Source: Bimuria novae-zelandiae CBS 107.79
Lineage: Eukaryota > Ascomycota > Dothideomycetes > Pleosporales > Didymosphaeriaceae
Length of the DNA stretch: 64,000 nucleotides
Reading direction: 5' to 3'
NCBI GenBank assembly: GCA_010015655.1
Contig: ML976686.1
Coordinates: 513,078-577,077 of the forward strand
Shown piece after piece: positions 46,280-58,343 of the stretch. The position numbers and the translations under genes were made by a program. How positions within the stretch are numbered: the first letter of the stretch is position 1; each line of letters begins with the position of its first letter. The notes beneath the pieces are model-generated. The model made no database searches, was not told the DNA's origin, and saw nothing but the letters and a program-made list of their open reading frames with translations.

Positions 46280-47640
46280 GAGGCTTTAACTCTAGCCTTA
46301 AAGTGCTATCGGCATCCTTTTCGTGTGCATTGCCACCACTTGGCATGTGCGTGTTGTTCTTGTATCGTGACCTGGCGTAGGTACTGCTTCGGGGGTCCTT
46401 GTGGTTTTTCGGCCAGCCAATAAGCGTCCCACGCATGTAGTCCTTGGACGATCACCTTCGTCTCGCACTAAGACAAGTAATATAGCGTGCTGCTGCACAT
46501 CCAGCAGGTGTTATCTACCAGTCGTTAGAAGATCTGGTATTCGTGGAGGGTCTTTCGTCCCTCTCCCCATTCTTTTATTAGTTCTGGGATCTCTTGTGTG
46601 AGGTTTATCTCTTCCGCCTTTGCTGGCGTGAGGGTGGCCATGGCCACTCGTAGGAGGTTGGTTGTATTAACCTTGGTCTCCTGACCTTCGCAATCATTGG
46701 CGAAGTGGCCCTGTTTGCCACAACGGAGGCAGGCTTTGTCCTTAAACCTCCGTTCTCGCTCTTCTTGCGAGACGCCACTTCTGCCCTAGTAAGCCTTTCT
46801 TGACTTGTACGGCTGTTTTCCTTTACTGTTCTTTTTCCTGTACCATCGGGCTTCGTCGGTCATAATAACGTCTCCGTCTCGGTCCCTTCCTGCTGGCCTG
46901 GTGTTGTTTTCCTTCCTAGAAAGCAGTCGGGTACCATGCTGCTTCTCTAGCTTTCGCTTATACAGGCGATTATCTACTTTAATAGCGTTATTAATAAGTT
47001 CTTTTAGATTATTTACTTTTCCTTAGTAGACTAGTTTATCCTTAACTAATTCCTTTAGTTTATTATAGTAGGCGATTATAAGTAGGGCTTCTTCCTATTT
47101 ATTAAGTTTTACTATAATCTATTTAAACTTTAGCGTATAGAGTACTGCTAACTTCTTTTAACGTAAGCGTTAGAGGCGTATTTTAGCTTAGTATTCTTTA
47201 TTAATAGTGCTAAACATTCCTTTTATAGTTTTATAAAACGATTTTTAGTCCTTAAAGGCGTCCTTAGTAGCGTCTAAATTATAATCCTCTAATTTACTAT
47301 TCTTAAAGAAGTTATCTATTATTAGTCTAGCCTATATAGCTACCTTATCCTGCATATTTATATAGGTAACTAAGATCTTATCTTATTCCGTGTTAAACCT
47401 CCCTAGGTTATAACAGATAAATAGTTCTATCTACATTAGGAACGTTCCTAGATAGCCTTTCCTAGAGTAAGATTTAGGCTTTAGGACTTTTAGTTAATAT
47501 TTTATATTTTTTTATTTACTTATCTTCTTGCTTATCTAGTTAATAATTTCCTAGAACTAGGCTATTTAAGCTACTTATTTAATAATTATTTCTCTTAAAG
47601 TCTTCTTTTTAGGTGCTAGAGCTATAGTGCTTAAACTAGG
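46280..47640 (-). pseudogene. Gypsy C gag with zinc knuckle, patchy RIP
   Basis: Minus strand. A nucleocapsid zinc knuckle C-x2-C-x4-H-x4-C (CLRCGKQGHFANDC) lies at about 46741-46700, followed by a Gln/Lys-rich end. The capsid part to its right (46970-47640) is strongly AT-mutated, whereas 46310-46970 has near-normal composition. The leader between gag and the 5' LTR ends in TTAAAG against the LTR, as in Gypsy A. Confidence 0.75.
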
Positions 47641-47670
47641 TCCTACTATTATACTATAAAGTAATTAAAG

Positions 47671-48096
47671 TATTATAAGGCGCTTACACCTTATTCTAAT
47701 CTAAGTTAAGGTAGTAAGGTATTATAGTACTTTATAAATTATTTAATTGTATAAGTTAATGCGATACTTAGCGCGAGGCTAGATAATTTAATCTTATAAT
47801 AAAGTAAGATAACTATTAGTCTATATAGAAGAACGTACTTGTATAAAAGATATATAAGTTAACTATAAGGAGCGTATAAAGGAAACCTATCCTACATATA
47901 TACTTACTTACTTAGTTACTTAGTACTACTAATTAACTAAGTAGTCACGTGCGTTGCTTAGTTACTTAGTACTACTAATTAACTAAGTAGTTACGTAACC
48001 TTAAGGTTAGCTCCTTAGCGTACTTGTAACCCGTTCCTTGGTTATCTTTTCCTTATAAGCACCCCTCCTTCGTCATCTTGCTTCTGGTTCGTAACA
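47671..48096 (-). repeat. Gypsy C 5' LTR
   Basis: 426 bp; TATTATAAGG (altered TGTTAT) to TCGTAACA. It has the same tandem units as the 3' LTR and less RIP at its right end. Confidence 0.93.
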
Positions 48097-48256
48097 CTAG
48101 GCATAATTTATGCACGTGTAAAAAAAAGTAAAAGTTAATTCTAAGTAAATTGGCGTACTATAATTTCTTATAACTATTTATGCACGTTCTGTACTATTAT
48201 GTATAGTGTAGATTTTAATGGGGTCTTGGCATTTCCGATCACTCGCTTGTGGAGTA

Positions 48257-48973
48257 CGTCATCCTTTTTATTACATATTATAGTAAACTAAAGCTTATTA
48301 AGTTAATCTCCGTCGTGGAAAGCGCGTGTAGTAAGTAAGTAAGTAGAGTATAAACTATAGTTAAATTAATTGTATTCCACGCTTATAACTATAAGGAATA
48401 AAATAGGTAGCCAGTAAGCATAAGAATAGTAGCTACTATAGCTATTTTATTATCTTAAACCTTTAGGTAGTTAAAGTGTTATAAGGGCTTTACGTACCTA
48501 TGCCTAATCTAGGTTAAAGAAGAATAGGTTAAGAGTAAGACGCCTTATAGATATATTTAGTAGTTAAGAGCTTAGTAGTAACGGCGGGGTATTTATAAAT
48601 AATCTAATTCTATAATAAAATATGGAATAACTAATTAGGAGATTTACTAATCTATTATAAGAGATACACTTATAGTATATTAAGTTAATTATAAGAAGTA
48701 GAAAAGGTATAAAGAAATTATTAAACTATATATTATTTATTTTAGCTTTTACTATTATTAAAATTATCATTATAGTCCTACTAAGACCCTAAGATCCCTA
48801 GGACCCTTAAGGTCCTATAGGATCTCGCATTATGCAGGACCTTATTACATAACAACTAACCTAAGCTGCCCCGCGCTTCCATATGTTCCTCCGCCCTAGT
48901 AATTTCGCCAATAATGACCTTCTTGGCGTAATTGTCTGGTTCCTTCGTTCCTGTGGGGTTCCTGATCGTAACA
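48257..48973 (-). repeat. Leader and LTR of another Gypsy
   Basis: From 48477 (TGTTATAAGG) to 48973 (ATCGTAACA) there is a 497 bp LTR related to those of Gypsy A and C. 48257-48476 is leader ending in TTAAAG against the LTR. It is cut off on the left by Fot1-D. The part of the same element beyond Fot1-D is not evident: a Copia fragment lies there, so this join is unresolved. Confidence 0.6.
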
Positions 48974-50027
48974 CACTAACTGTCGCGGTGCACTGACAGT
49001 CTCGGCACGGTAGCGCCTCTCAACGTGATGGCGACGCGCAGGTGCTGCTCTTCTCCTGCACAAACGGCCATCCGCGCCATCGAGTTTCGTCGGTAGTAAG
49101 GAAGCTGCGGTCTTCAAAAATATACGAGACATCCTCACCTGTGCTTCTATGCGATCGCGCGGCACGTCGACCTCGTTGTTAGGACGCCCTGCGTTCGGAC
49201 GAGAATATCATCACCGGAGATTCACATTCGCTCTGACATATAAGGAGCCTACCTCCACTCAATCTCATTGGAATACTGTGTATCTACTCTGCGTACGAAA
49301 AGCCCGGTAAGACGGTAAATGTTGAGTGAGACCTTCTATACTTCACTGACGCAAAGGATGCACCGAGAATTTTACTCGCCTGCATAGCGATGCAATTTCA
49401 TGGGTCTGATTTCTTCATTCGCTCCAGATCCAAGAGAGAGGCGCCATACCCGTAGTGGTGGCCGTTGGATGCTCACGTGATCTTGTTGGCCTGAAAGCTG
49501 CGGCTAGGAACCAAGTGAGCTCCGCCCCTGATTTTGGCTGATAAGATCGCAAAATGCTGCGCTCTTAGGCACAATATTTCTGCCCCTCCTCCAACAACAA
49601 CGTACCGACAGCTACGGTGGCGCATCGCTTGGTCAAATATTGCGCCTAAAACCGAAAAGCGCATTCCCGTTGACCCATTGAGGTAAATCAATAAGTCAAC
49701 CCCGTGATCTAGGCTTATTTCTCATGTAGAAACTTGTCGCTTAGTCAGATCTGAGGAGGCGCATTTGCTCACCGGTGGTTGCCTTCTAATCCTGGCTTAT
49801 TTCATTGACTACTATTGGTGGAAGTTCAAAGCGAGCATCGAGTATACGAGGTAAGTTACTCAAGTCCCAGTGCTTATGGTCTGCCTCTCGCTGAAGGAGG
49901 GTCTACGTGCTAGAGCAAAGACTTGGCTTATGGGGCGAAATCCCTACTTATAATCTGAGCCTCCCCGTCACTTTGGTACCTGGATTGTCGATCTGTACTT
50001 ACGTTCCGGCCCCCACCATTCGCCGCC
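48974..50027. other. Start of gene island 2, no supported gene
   Basis: Balanced composition begins at the LTR edge. Open frames on the minus strand at 48896-49165 (partly LTR) and 49473-49691 have no support. The end is the promoter and 5' UTR of the surface-protein gene. Confidence 0.5.
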
Positions 50028-51470
50028 ATGGCTGCAGTCACTCCCACCCCAACCTTCGCGCCTACTGGTACATACATCCCTCCTCCGTCCCACGCAGTCA
50101 CCTATTTCACCCCAGCACCTTCATGTACGCCCGACAAACTATGGCTTGTGTCCACGCAGCTATGCAGTATGTCGAAGGACGACTGGAACAACGAGCAACC
50201 GTCGTGGGCCGAATGCGCCCTCACCCTAGCTGGTGATCCTCATGGATTCTTGCCTGCAGATCCTGATTGTTACGCCGGGCCCGGTCTTCGTGGCGATGAC
50301 GGTAATGCGCTGTTCATTTCCGAGTGTCCCGTGGGCTACACACAGGTATGGGCGCAAGATGATAGGGCATTCGACCAAACGACATGGATCACCGTAGGAG
50401 ATACTTCGAGCTCAAGTGTGGACTACAAGGATGTCGTTGCGCACTCTGCTGTCTGCTGTCCCGACAACCAATACGGCGGCTTCAAGTACAACTACGACGA
50501 ATCGACGTACGTAAATTACGTTAGAACAACAGATCCGGCCGGCAATCCCGCTTCAGTGTTCATTTATGTTCCACCCAGATGCGTTGCTACCTCTGCATGC
50601 AATGTACCACCAACTGTCACCTTAGACGCCGTCTTCAACTCCGGCGTCTCGGACAAGAAGCGCAAAAGGCAAGCAGGACCGGACGAGGATATTCCTCAGG
50701 TGGGCGTCGTTACGCGTACATGGGGTTCAGATAACGTGCTGTTCGCACACTCTGTCGAATACGCGTATACGGTTTTCCACGGAACGTACACGTGCTTCGA
50801 GAACTGCTACGACTATTACACGTACTCGTATGACAACACCGACCCAAGCCTGCCCTCATCAACACTCGGCCCATTCTGGCGGACCGAGACAGAGCATATT
50901 CCGGAGCCCACGTGCTCGGCATCGCCCACTAGGTCCGGTCCTGGAGAAACCGGTACGATCGGAACGGGCGGTTCTGGGTTCAGCACTCCCAGCCTTGGCC
51001 ATGATGGCCAGGGGTATAATGCTACTTGGTCAGGTGGCTATGGTAATGTGCCTAGCCAGACTGGTAGCGCTGGATACGTCGTCCATAAACCGAGCGTCCC
51101 TGCATACTCCGCGATCGACACGATCGTGTACACTCCCAGCGCTAGTGAACACGATGTTATCATATCTACAACTATCGAGGCGAGCGTACATACGCGTAGC
51201 GCTTACAGTTCCGGTGAGGATGAAACTACTGTCATTGAGACTGTAATCATCTCTACGCATACGATTGGCGTAAATCAAGGATACAATGCCACTGTGACCC
51301 CGTCACATTATTCGGTAGCTTCAAATGGGACTGCAACCGGACCACTGGAAGAGACAGGAACCGGCTCAGCCTCTCCATCATCACCATCAGAATTTCTAGG
51401 TGCTGCGGCAAAGGGAGAAGTAAGTTACTGGTTCGCGTCGCTCATGATTGCCATGCTTGTTTTCTGGTAA
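50028..51470 (+). CDS. Surface glycoprotein-like protein with GPI-type tail
   Basis: 480 residues, one exon, ATG in CGCCATGG context. Residues 1-210 form a Cys-rich ordered part of a type common in dothideomycete wall or surface proteins (TYFTPAPSCTP, SECPVGYTQVW, VCCPDNQYG). A dibasic run KKRKRQ (210-215) could be a Kex2-type site. A second Tyr/Cys-rich piece (CFENCYDYYTYSYD, 256-269) is followed by a long Ser/Thr/Gly linker with NAT and NGT glycosylation sites. The end is hydrophobic (YWFASLMIAMLVFW), as for GPI attachment or membrane anchoring. No N-terminal signal peptide is seen and no open upstream reading supplies one, so the targeting route is odd or an exon is missed. Exact role unknown. 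Confidence 0.75.
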   Translation: MAAVTPTPTFAPTGTYIPPPSHAVTYFTPAPSCTPDKLWLVSTQLCSMSKDDWNNEQPSWAECALTLAGDPHGFLPADPDCYAGPGLRGDDGNALFISECPVGYTQVWAQDDRAFDQTTWITVGDTSSSSVDYKDVVAHSAVCCPDNQYGGFKYNYDESTYVNYVRTTDPAGNPASVFIYVPPRCVATSACNVPPTVTLDAVFNSGVSDKKRKRQAGPDEDIPQVGVVTRTWGSDNVLFAHSVEYAYTVFHGTYTCFENCYDYYTYSYDNTDPSLPSSTLGPFWRTETEHIPEPTCSASPTRSGPGETGTIGTGGSGFSTPSLGHDGQGYNATWSGGYGNVPSQTGSAGYVVHKPSVPAYSAIDTIVYTPSASEHDVIISTTIEASVHTRSAYSSGEDETTVIETVIISTHTIGVNQGYNATVTPSHYSVASNGTATGPLEETGTGSASPSSPSEFLGAAAKGEVSYWFASLMIAMLVFW

Positions 51471-52181
51471 GGTCACGGCAATGAATATAGCATAAAGAAC
51501 GTTCATGTATCTAAAACGGGACGCTGGCTGTAATTTAGCTTTTCTATCATGCTTCTGTTAATGCTATTATTGTATATGATAGGTGAGGTTAAGAAAAGTG
51601 ATCCAGTACGCTTTTGCGTCAACAGCTATCATAACAAATGTATTGATTCTTCGTCGTTTGGCACCAGTGCTGAGTGCGCTCCAGGCAACCACTCACTAGG
51701 CCGCTTCATGCGCCGGTTGAGACATCAGCTATTTCGCAGCTCAACGCTCCCCAAGACAAGATGTTTCACTAAGCCGCAACACTATATAGTCATATATTCC
51801 GGAGATACAACTGCATTAAGCTATTCTCTTCCTACTCTTTCTTCAAATACAGCTTGAAGTGGTCCACTGCACTCGAGAATCCTTTGTGCTGTTGATGGCA
51901 TTGTGTGTTGGCACTGTCCACCACCAAAAAAGGATTGCAAAGAATTGGTGAACAGTACAACAGAGCCAATTCTTAGGCGAAGAGAACGCACAATGTGCAT
52001 CAACCCATTGTGTGCAAGGCGTAGCACTACTATATAACCGCGAACATATTTCGACTAATTTCAGCTCTCCAGACCAGAGCCGAAGCTCGAACCAACAATT
52101 CCTCTTCTAACGTCCGAAGAATCTCTTTCGATCAACAAACCGAACTAAAGGAAATCAATATACTGAACACGATCCTCCATT
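51471..52181. promoter_or_regulatory. Intergenic with TATA box of the BTB-like gene
   Basis: TATATAA at 52031-52037 lies about 145 bp before the ATG at 52182. The following region (52060-52180) is CT- and A-rich like a fungal 5' UTR. No other gene seen. Confidence 0.45.
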
Positions 52182-52875
52182 ATGTTGTCCTAAAAGACTT
52201 TGACTACCAACCCTTCTGATGCAGTCACGCAGTCCGTGATCACTCAAACTCTGATTAAGATCCTTCCAGACAATCGTCGTGCTCTCGCACATGGTCCAAC
52301 CTTTAGCATTCTTGTAGGTGACCAAGTTGTCTGCAAGGATATCCCGAAGCGTGCTTTGATGGGTTTTTCAAGCTTCTTCAATAATGCTACCGACACCCAT
52401 CCAACCGTTTCAGCTCTCATGCTGAACCCTAATGAGGTTGAGGTTGAAGAGGTTCGCACACTGATCTCTTATGTTGATCTCGTTGTCCGAGTCCGCAACC
52501 AATTTACAATTGCTCCCTGTGAGAGCTTTATCGATACCGTCAATCTATACCGCCATAATTTACTGTTCGGTATGGAGGCTTATGCCGAACAGCTTTCCAC
52601 GAGCGCATACAACCACATCAACAAGCCAGACACCATCTTGCCAGCTGCTGAACTGGAAGCCGTTATCAAGCTTCCGCGCAACAACCACCTCTACGAAGGC
52701 GCTATGTGTCGTTTTGAAGGATTGTCCTTCGCTGGCAAGATGCCCGAATCCGGTGGCGTTCGAAATGTTCCTTGCCGAGAACGCGAAATTTGAAGCGGAC
52801 ATTGAGGCTAAGCGAGCTGCGATGTTCGACGAGGACTTCCCGACTCCGGCTTCATCTCTGCTTAGACTGAAGTAG
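52182..52875 (+). pseudogene. BTB-like gene 1, broken at both ends
   Basis: ATG at 52182 is followed three codons later by TAA (52191-52193), after which the same frame continues KTLTTNPSDAVTQSVITQ through a domain with GPTFSILVGDQVV, IPKRALMGFSSFFNN, LMLNPNEVE and LYRHNLLFGMEAYAEQL. Around 52740-52750 the coding phase shifts by one base; the true end reads VAFEMFLAENAKFEADIE and finishes in DEDFPTP. Gene 2 at 59404 has the same order and the same DFPT end. The layout resembles the short BTB/POZ-like proteins that are numerous in Pleosporales (inference). TAA from CAA would be a C-to-T change in CpA, as in RIP. Probably a pseudogene, unless translation starts at an internal ATG. Confidence 0.7.
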
Positions 52876-53740
52876 TCGAGCGAAGTTTCTCCTGGATAGC
52901 CCCTTTTGTCTCTCCACAATTGTCAGTGGCCAGCCATTGCATATTTGGTCCCATTGAACTCCATGAAACACTATAGAGAGTAGCATGTTCACTTAAGCTC
53001 ATCCCATTATCCCGAATTCAAATTATCATCACACCATACTCATATTTTGCTCGGGCTGCCTGTAGTTCTTCCATTGTGGTATTAGCTTCATCATCCTATT
53101 AACATGTGCCAAATATGCAGTAATCTAAATTTACTGACTCCAAACGTAGTGCCCTCTCAATCATAGGCGCAATTATTCTGCTCTCTTTTCATATATTTTA
53201 CTGCCTATTGTCGGGGAGCGTCGATACTAAAGATCTTATCATGTATTCTTGATAATTGGTGGTGGATTGGACGTTGACTAGGGACTCTAGGGAATATACG
53301 CATATAGCACTATGATTTACTTTCTCTCGCATAAACCACCTCATAGTCATCTGTTAGGGGTAGCTTTACAAGACGCTACTATCAGCAGGATGTAATTCCT
53401 TCCGAAAAAGTTCTCTCAGTGAGGAGAAGCGATCGATATTCTCAGCATTGCGAAGCGCACCACCGCTACACACGTTACAATGGCCGGATGAGGTTGGCAC
53501 ACTAGCATCAGGAATGCCGGGCGAGGTAGCTACAGTCACCTCGCAAAGGCCTGAGGAGGTGGCGACAGCCGTGTCTCAATGATCGGGCGTGGGGGCTATA
53601 ACTAAGCCTGCAGCAATAAATGCTGCTAGTCCCGATACGGCGAATTAGAACTAAGAAATAAAGAAGCTGAATGATAAGCGCTAACTTAGCTTTCAGCACG
53701 AATTTCCTATTTTGTGCTAAGAGCTTCCAGCTACCTAATA
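52876..53740. other. Intergenic up to Copia C
   Basis: No supported gene. A GC-rich patch at 53470-53620 contains a loose repeat (GCGAGGTAGC.. / GAGGAGGTGGCG) but no coding signal. Ends with the TAATA target of Copia C. Confidence 0.45.
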
Positions 53741-53904
53741 TGTTTGCGTACAACACAGAGAGACGAACTGGGTTGATTGCTATCTAATATAGTCAGAGTG
53801 GTTATATACATAGAGTGGAGTATCTAGAAGATTCCAGATCAGCAAGGTCACATAACTATATAATAATATAGTAGAACATTCTAGAGTTATAATGTTAGCT
53901 AACA
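53741..53904 (-). repeat. Copia C 3' LTR
   Basis: 164 bp, next to the 15-base C tract. More RIP-altered than the right copy (ATAATATAG against GTGATAACATAG). Confidence 0.93.
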
Positions 53905-54299
53905 CCCCCCCCCCCCCCCTAGCTTAAGTAAATTACAGAAATAAAAGCTAAAAATAAGTAATAATTTTAGTATATATACCTCTAGTACTACCTGCTAAGC
54001 TTATTAGAGCTAAACATAGTATCCTCTAAGTCTATGTAAGGCTTTAGTCTTACTAAAATATTACTAAGTCCTAGTTAGCGTATAAAGTTGACGTGCTTTT
54101 GGTGTAGAAAGATCTTTGTAAGGCCATCTACTAGCATATCTACAGTAGGCTTCTATTCAATCTACAGTCTGCCTTCTAATACCTCCTAACGTATTTAATA
54201 GTAATGCACGCCTACGTGCTTAAGCTTTATTTAAAGCTTATTAGCTATTTTAGTTATAATTAAGACAGTTTGCTAGTTGTTACACTATTACTTTTGCTA

Positions 54300-57200
54300 G
54301 TTATTACACTAAATTAATAGTGTAACTCTAGGTTAAAATAAACTACCTAAATGAAGCGTTGCTACTACTCTATCTTTTTACTTACTAGTAATAGAGATAG
54401 TAGCTTAGCCTTAGTAGTTAATTTTGTAACTGTATAAGGACAATAATATTATTTATATAAAGAACATAATTAATCGATTATTTATAAATAAATATAGAAC
54501 TCTTAGTACTAGCTTTAAGCTAAACTTCTATAAGGTTAATAATAGCTTTTAGTACTAAAGCAGCGGCGCTTTCTTAAAACTATAAAATACTTATTATAGC
54601 TTAAGAGACTTGCTAAATTTATTTATAAATCCTTTTAGGGTATAGTAGTATATTTTTCGCGATAGTTAAGTATTAAGAAATATATTTAACGCGTTAAACT
54701 AAAATATTTATAAGTTAAAGGCTACTACTAAAGTAATAAGTGCTTAAAATACTTCTATAGTATGCGTAGCAGTATATGTATCTCCCTACGTGCCTTATAA
54801 GTCCCCTCGTACGTAGAGACGTGCCTTAAACTTGTATAGGTATCCGTCTTTATCAAACTTGTACGTAAAAACCTACATTAGGGGCAGTATCTTAGTATCT
54901 ATTATAGCTAATATTATCTTAGTGCGCTTAAAGTAGTCCTTTACCTAGTAGCTTTAAATTCTACTTAAATTACCTAAGTAAATTCTGCGCTAAATAAATA
55001 GTTCTTAAGGTCTTTTTAGTGCTTTAGTAGTAGCGATAGCTAATTATAATAAAGCCTTGTCTTTAGTAGTTCTCTAGCTAGCTTTACTAGGGCTATTGGA
55101 TTTGCAGCTACTGTAAAGGCTCTATAGTATATAGTTAAGGCCTAATTTAGTGGCTTCCTAGCTTGTTTGCCTGCTACGATATCGCTACTACTTTTAACTT
55201 TAGGATTAGCTATCCTAGATGCGTTATTTCTTTGTTAATTTAGAACATATTCGCCTAAACTTGCCTATCCTTTAGGTAGAGTTAAAGGTGCCTTTTGTAG
55301 CTAGCTATAGTGGCCTAATTCGATTGGCGTAAGTAGCCTTTAACTAGTAACGCTTTCCTGCTACGGTGCTCTAACATAGATTGTTAGGCTATTGTTTTCT
55401 TAATTAGACTATTTTTCTTAGAGTAATTGCTCCTGTAACTATTGCGTAGTGTTCTGCTCCTCTGCAGTTTGCCAGTTATCCTGCGCATTCTGCGCGCCTG
55501 TGTTAAAGATATCCTCGCCTTTCTCCTGCTAAGGCGGCGCTGTATTGCCACGGATTGATGGCTCCGGCATCGGTAGATAGGCTATGTGAGGCTTAACTTC
55601 TTTGTTGTGGTTCTGTATAGTGTAAATCCGTAACTATATTAGCTTAATTAGATTGCTTAAAGTAGCCTGTATATCTTAAGAGTAAGGTATATTTAAAACT
55701 TTAATCTTTTCCTGTATTATAGCCTCTCTCTTTAAGTTATTACTAAAATAACTTTTGCGTTTAAAATTACGTCTTATACGTAAATTACTTAGTCCTTTTT
55801 AGGTAGTTAAATATAAAAAATATTAGTAGAGTTTTATTTAACTAAGTATTTAATAAAGGTGCGAGATTTAAGCTTGTTAGCCTTATTTAACTTTTTATTA
55901 AGAATGTAAGCTTTATATCTAATTAGAGTAAAATAAGTAACTAAGGGCTACTTATTATAAATAAACTTATATAACGTCTTCTAATTAATAGATTTAGTTA
56001 GTGTAATATTAGTGATTTAAGCCGTAGTAATAGCTAACTTATTTAATAGTAACTTTAGTAGTCCTACTTAAATTTAAAGCACCCTTACTTTTATAACAAT
56101 AATATATTCTACTTTTTCTACTACGCTAAGCTACTTAGTAGTATTTAAAACTTATAGTTTAATCTTAAAGCCTGCTTACTTTGTAATATTATAAAGCTTA
56201 AGTCTATAGCCTCGCTTACTATTTATTTTAAGTATGACTATAATATACCTTTACTAACGTTAGATCTTGTTAATTAATGTTTTTAGAGCTAGTACTACTA
56301 AATGTAGTGTCTTGTCCGTGAGTGTAGTTACTTTATGCTACTTTAAGTACTCGCACACAGCGTGTTGTAAGTATTAGTCTTTTTTATAGCAGGTTTCCCC
56401 TGTAAGGATAAGCTACACAAGATTAATTATAATATAATATAATAGCTTTATAGCCTATTTTTTTGGTTAGCGTCTACTTACTTAAGCTACTAATTTTACT
56501 TTAATGCATGTATCGCATTCTTGTAGTTTAAGTACTTAGGTATCTATATCTAGAGCTATCACTCTTATATCTTTATTTATATAATTAATTACTTCCTTAC
56601 TTGCATGGGCAAATAGCTTATAAGCTTTAATATAAGGTACTATAATTAGACGTTAATCTTTTTTTAAGGCCTTGTATGTTCGCCGAAGCGCTATAGTAAA
56701 ACTACTTAGCGTTAGTTAGTTATTATTCTTAGTATTAATAATCTAGTAGCTATCCTTGTACTGTAGCGAGTAAATAACGTTTAATAGATAATACTAATAT
56801 ATTATATCTAATTTTAAGTTACATTATACGCCTACTCCTTAGCATTTTAAGAGGCTTATAACGTTTGTAAAGAAACATTTTATAAGAGTAATATTTATAA
56901 GTTAAATCTAACCTATACTATAAGGTAAGTTTATATTAAAAGTAACTTTTCCTTAGGTTTATATAGGTACTATTAATCCTCTTATAAAGAAAATATTCTC
57001 TAGTTCTGTCTTGCGCGTCTCCGTCTATCTAAAATAAGTTAAGTTATAGATATAAATATTAGAACTAAAATCTAGGATTTATTAGTTAATAATTATAGGT
57101 AGCGTTTTTTCCTATACTTAATATAGCTATATAATAGGGAATAAGGTGTAGACAGCAAATCTTTAATTATAACTAATTAACGTTTTTTATTATTATTAAG

Positions 57201-58300
57201 ATTTATTAACTTGTTTACCTTCTTAATAGTTGTCCTTTGTTTTATAAGAATATTGCTAATTCTTTTAGCTTATTCTAGGTCTTTTAAGGCCTTTGTTACC
57301 TTGGCTTACGTGGTCTGTACTAGTCGGAAGTTTTTTAGTCTCTTCAGATAGTCTAGAACTAGGTACTAGTAGTCCTTATACTAGTGTTGGCCTCTATAGA
57401 CACACTCTAGTGTTTTCTTGCTTAATAATTATTCTTTATGTTCTTGTGCTAAAACGCCTAGTGTAGTAAACGTTTTAAGCAAAACTATATAAAGTCTAAT
57501 TTATTAATAATATATATTAAATTAAGTAATATAGTCTACTAGAAGTTAAATCTTGTCTATTTTCCTAATAGTTTTTTTTTAAAATAAGGTTATGATATAA
57601 TGCACCAGCCTACTTAAAGTAATTATTTAAATAATTATTAAAGAATTATCTTAGACTTAATAGCTTATTATCTAAAAAAGGTCTACCTCCTTGTATTAGT
57701 TTATAATATAAATCTAATTATTAAGCTATTATTTAAGGTTATAGCTTAAAGGCTTCTCCTATAGAGCGTAGTATTTAGTTACTAGCTCTTTATTACGTAT
57801 AGCTATAGTTAGTGTAAGCTGCTACTTAAGCACGATTAATTAATTATAGATATTATCTTTTTTATTAATTAAATAAAGGTGGCGAGTCGTGATAGTGCGG
57901 ATAAATTTTATAAGAAGCTTGCCCTCTCTCTACTTTAGGTTTATATATTCTATTCTTTTGTATCTCTAGTTATAAAGGAGATTGCTATACATCGCCTGCT
58001 AGCCTATATTTAGCTAGCTAATTATAGTTACTTTAGCCTTAATAGCGCTAGGCAATAGTTTTGTAGATTTAATAAGCTTTAGTAGCTTATTCTTTAGTTT
58101 TAAGATATTATAGTATTTTTAGATACTATTTATAATGGCCTTTTCTTGTTATAGCTAGAACTATAATTCTTAATCTACTAGTTTATGTAGTATAATAGTT
58201 ATGCGTGTGACTCCTACGTCGCTAAGCAATATTGTGATTAATAGCAATACTACTTTATAACTATTATTTATATTAGGCCTTTTATAAAAGATAATAAATA
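54300..58300 (-). pseudogene. Copia C gag-pol, RIP-degraded
   Basis: On the minus strand the reverse transcriptase is clear: VFTYKFDKDGYLYKFKARLY (about 54890-54830), VRGDLQGT, then FNALNIFLN and IYYYTLKGFINKF (about 54700-54610). A GC-richer linker at 55430-55600 gives PHIAYLPMPEPS and a Gln-rich run, as in linkers before Copia reverse transcriptases. Gag and integrase parts to the right are too damaged to describe. Limits are approximate. Confidence 0.75.
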
Positions 58301-58343
58301 GACTTAGTAATTATTAATTATAAATATAATCCGGGCTTATAAC

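Larger units (their letters stand above)
41183..48096 (-). mobile_element. Gypsy C, complete LTR retrotransposon
   Basis: 426 bp LTRs at 41183-41608 and 47671-48096. The 5 bp target duplication CTAGG is at 41178-41182 and 48097-48101. Gag and pol lie on the minus strand, so the right LTR is the 5' LTR. Total 6914 bp. An extra opposed frame lies between pol and the 3' LTR. It sits inside Fot1-D. Confidence 0.95.
37236..48254 (+). mobile_element. Fot1-D, split by Fot1-E and Gypsy C
   Basis: Inverted ends: CTCCACAAGCGAGTAACC at 37236 and the inverse of CTCCACAAGCGAGTGATC ending at 48254, each flanked by TA (37234-37235, 48255-48256). Removing Fot1-E (38141-40436) and Gypsy C (41183-48096) with their duplicated bases leaves about 1.8 kb, normal for this superfamily. 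Both inserts lie inside or close to its transposase. Confidence 0.88.

Noticed and set aside
46298..46601. Short open frames in the GC-rich patch of Gypsy C
   Set aside because: Shadow frames of gag; only the zinc-knuckle frame on the minus strand makes sense.
48896..49165. 89-codon minus-strand frame at the LTR/island 2 border
   Set aside because: Half of it lies in LTR sequence and nothing supports coding.
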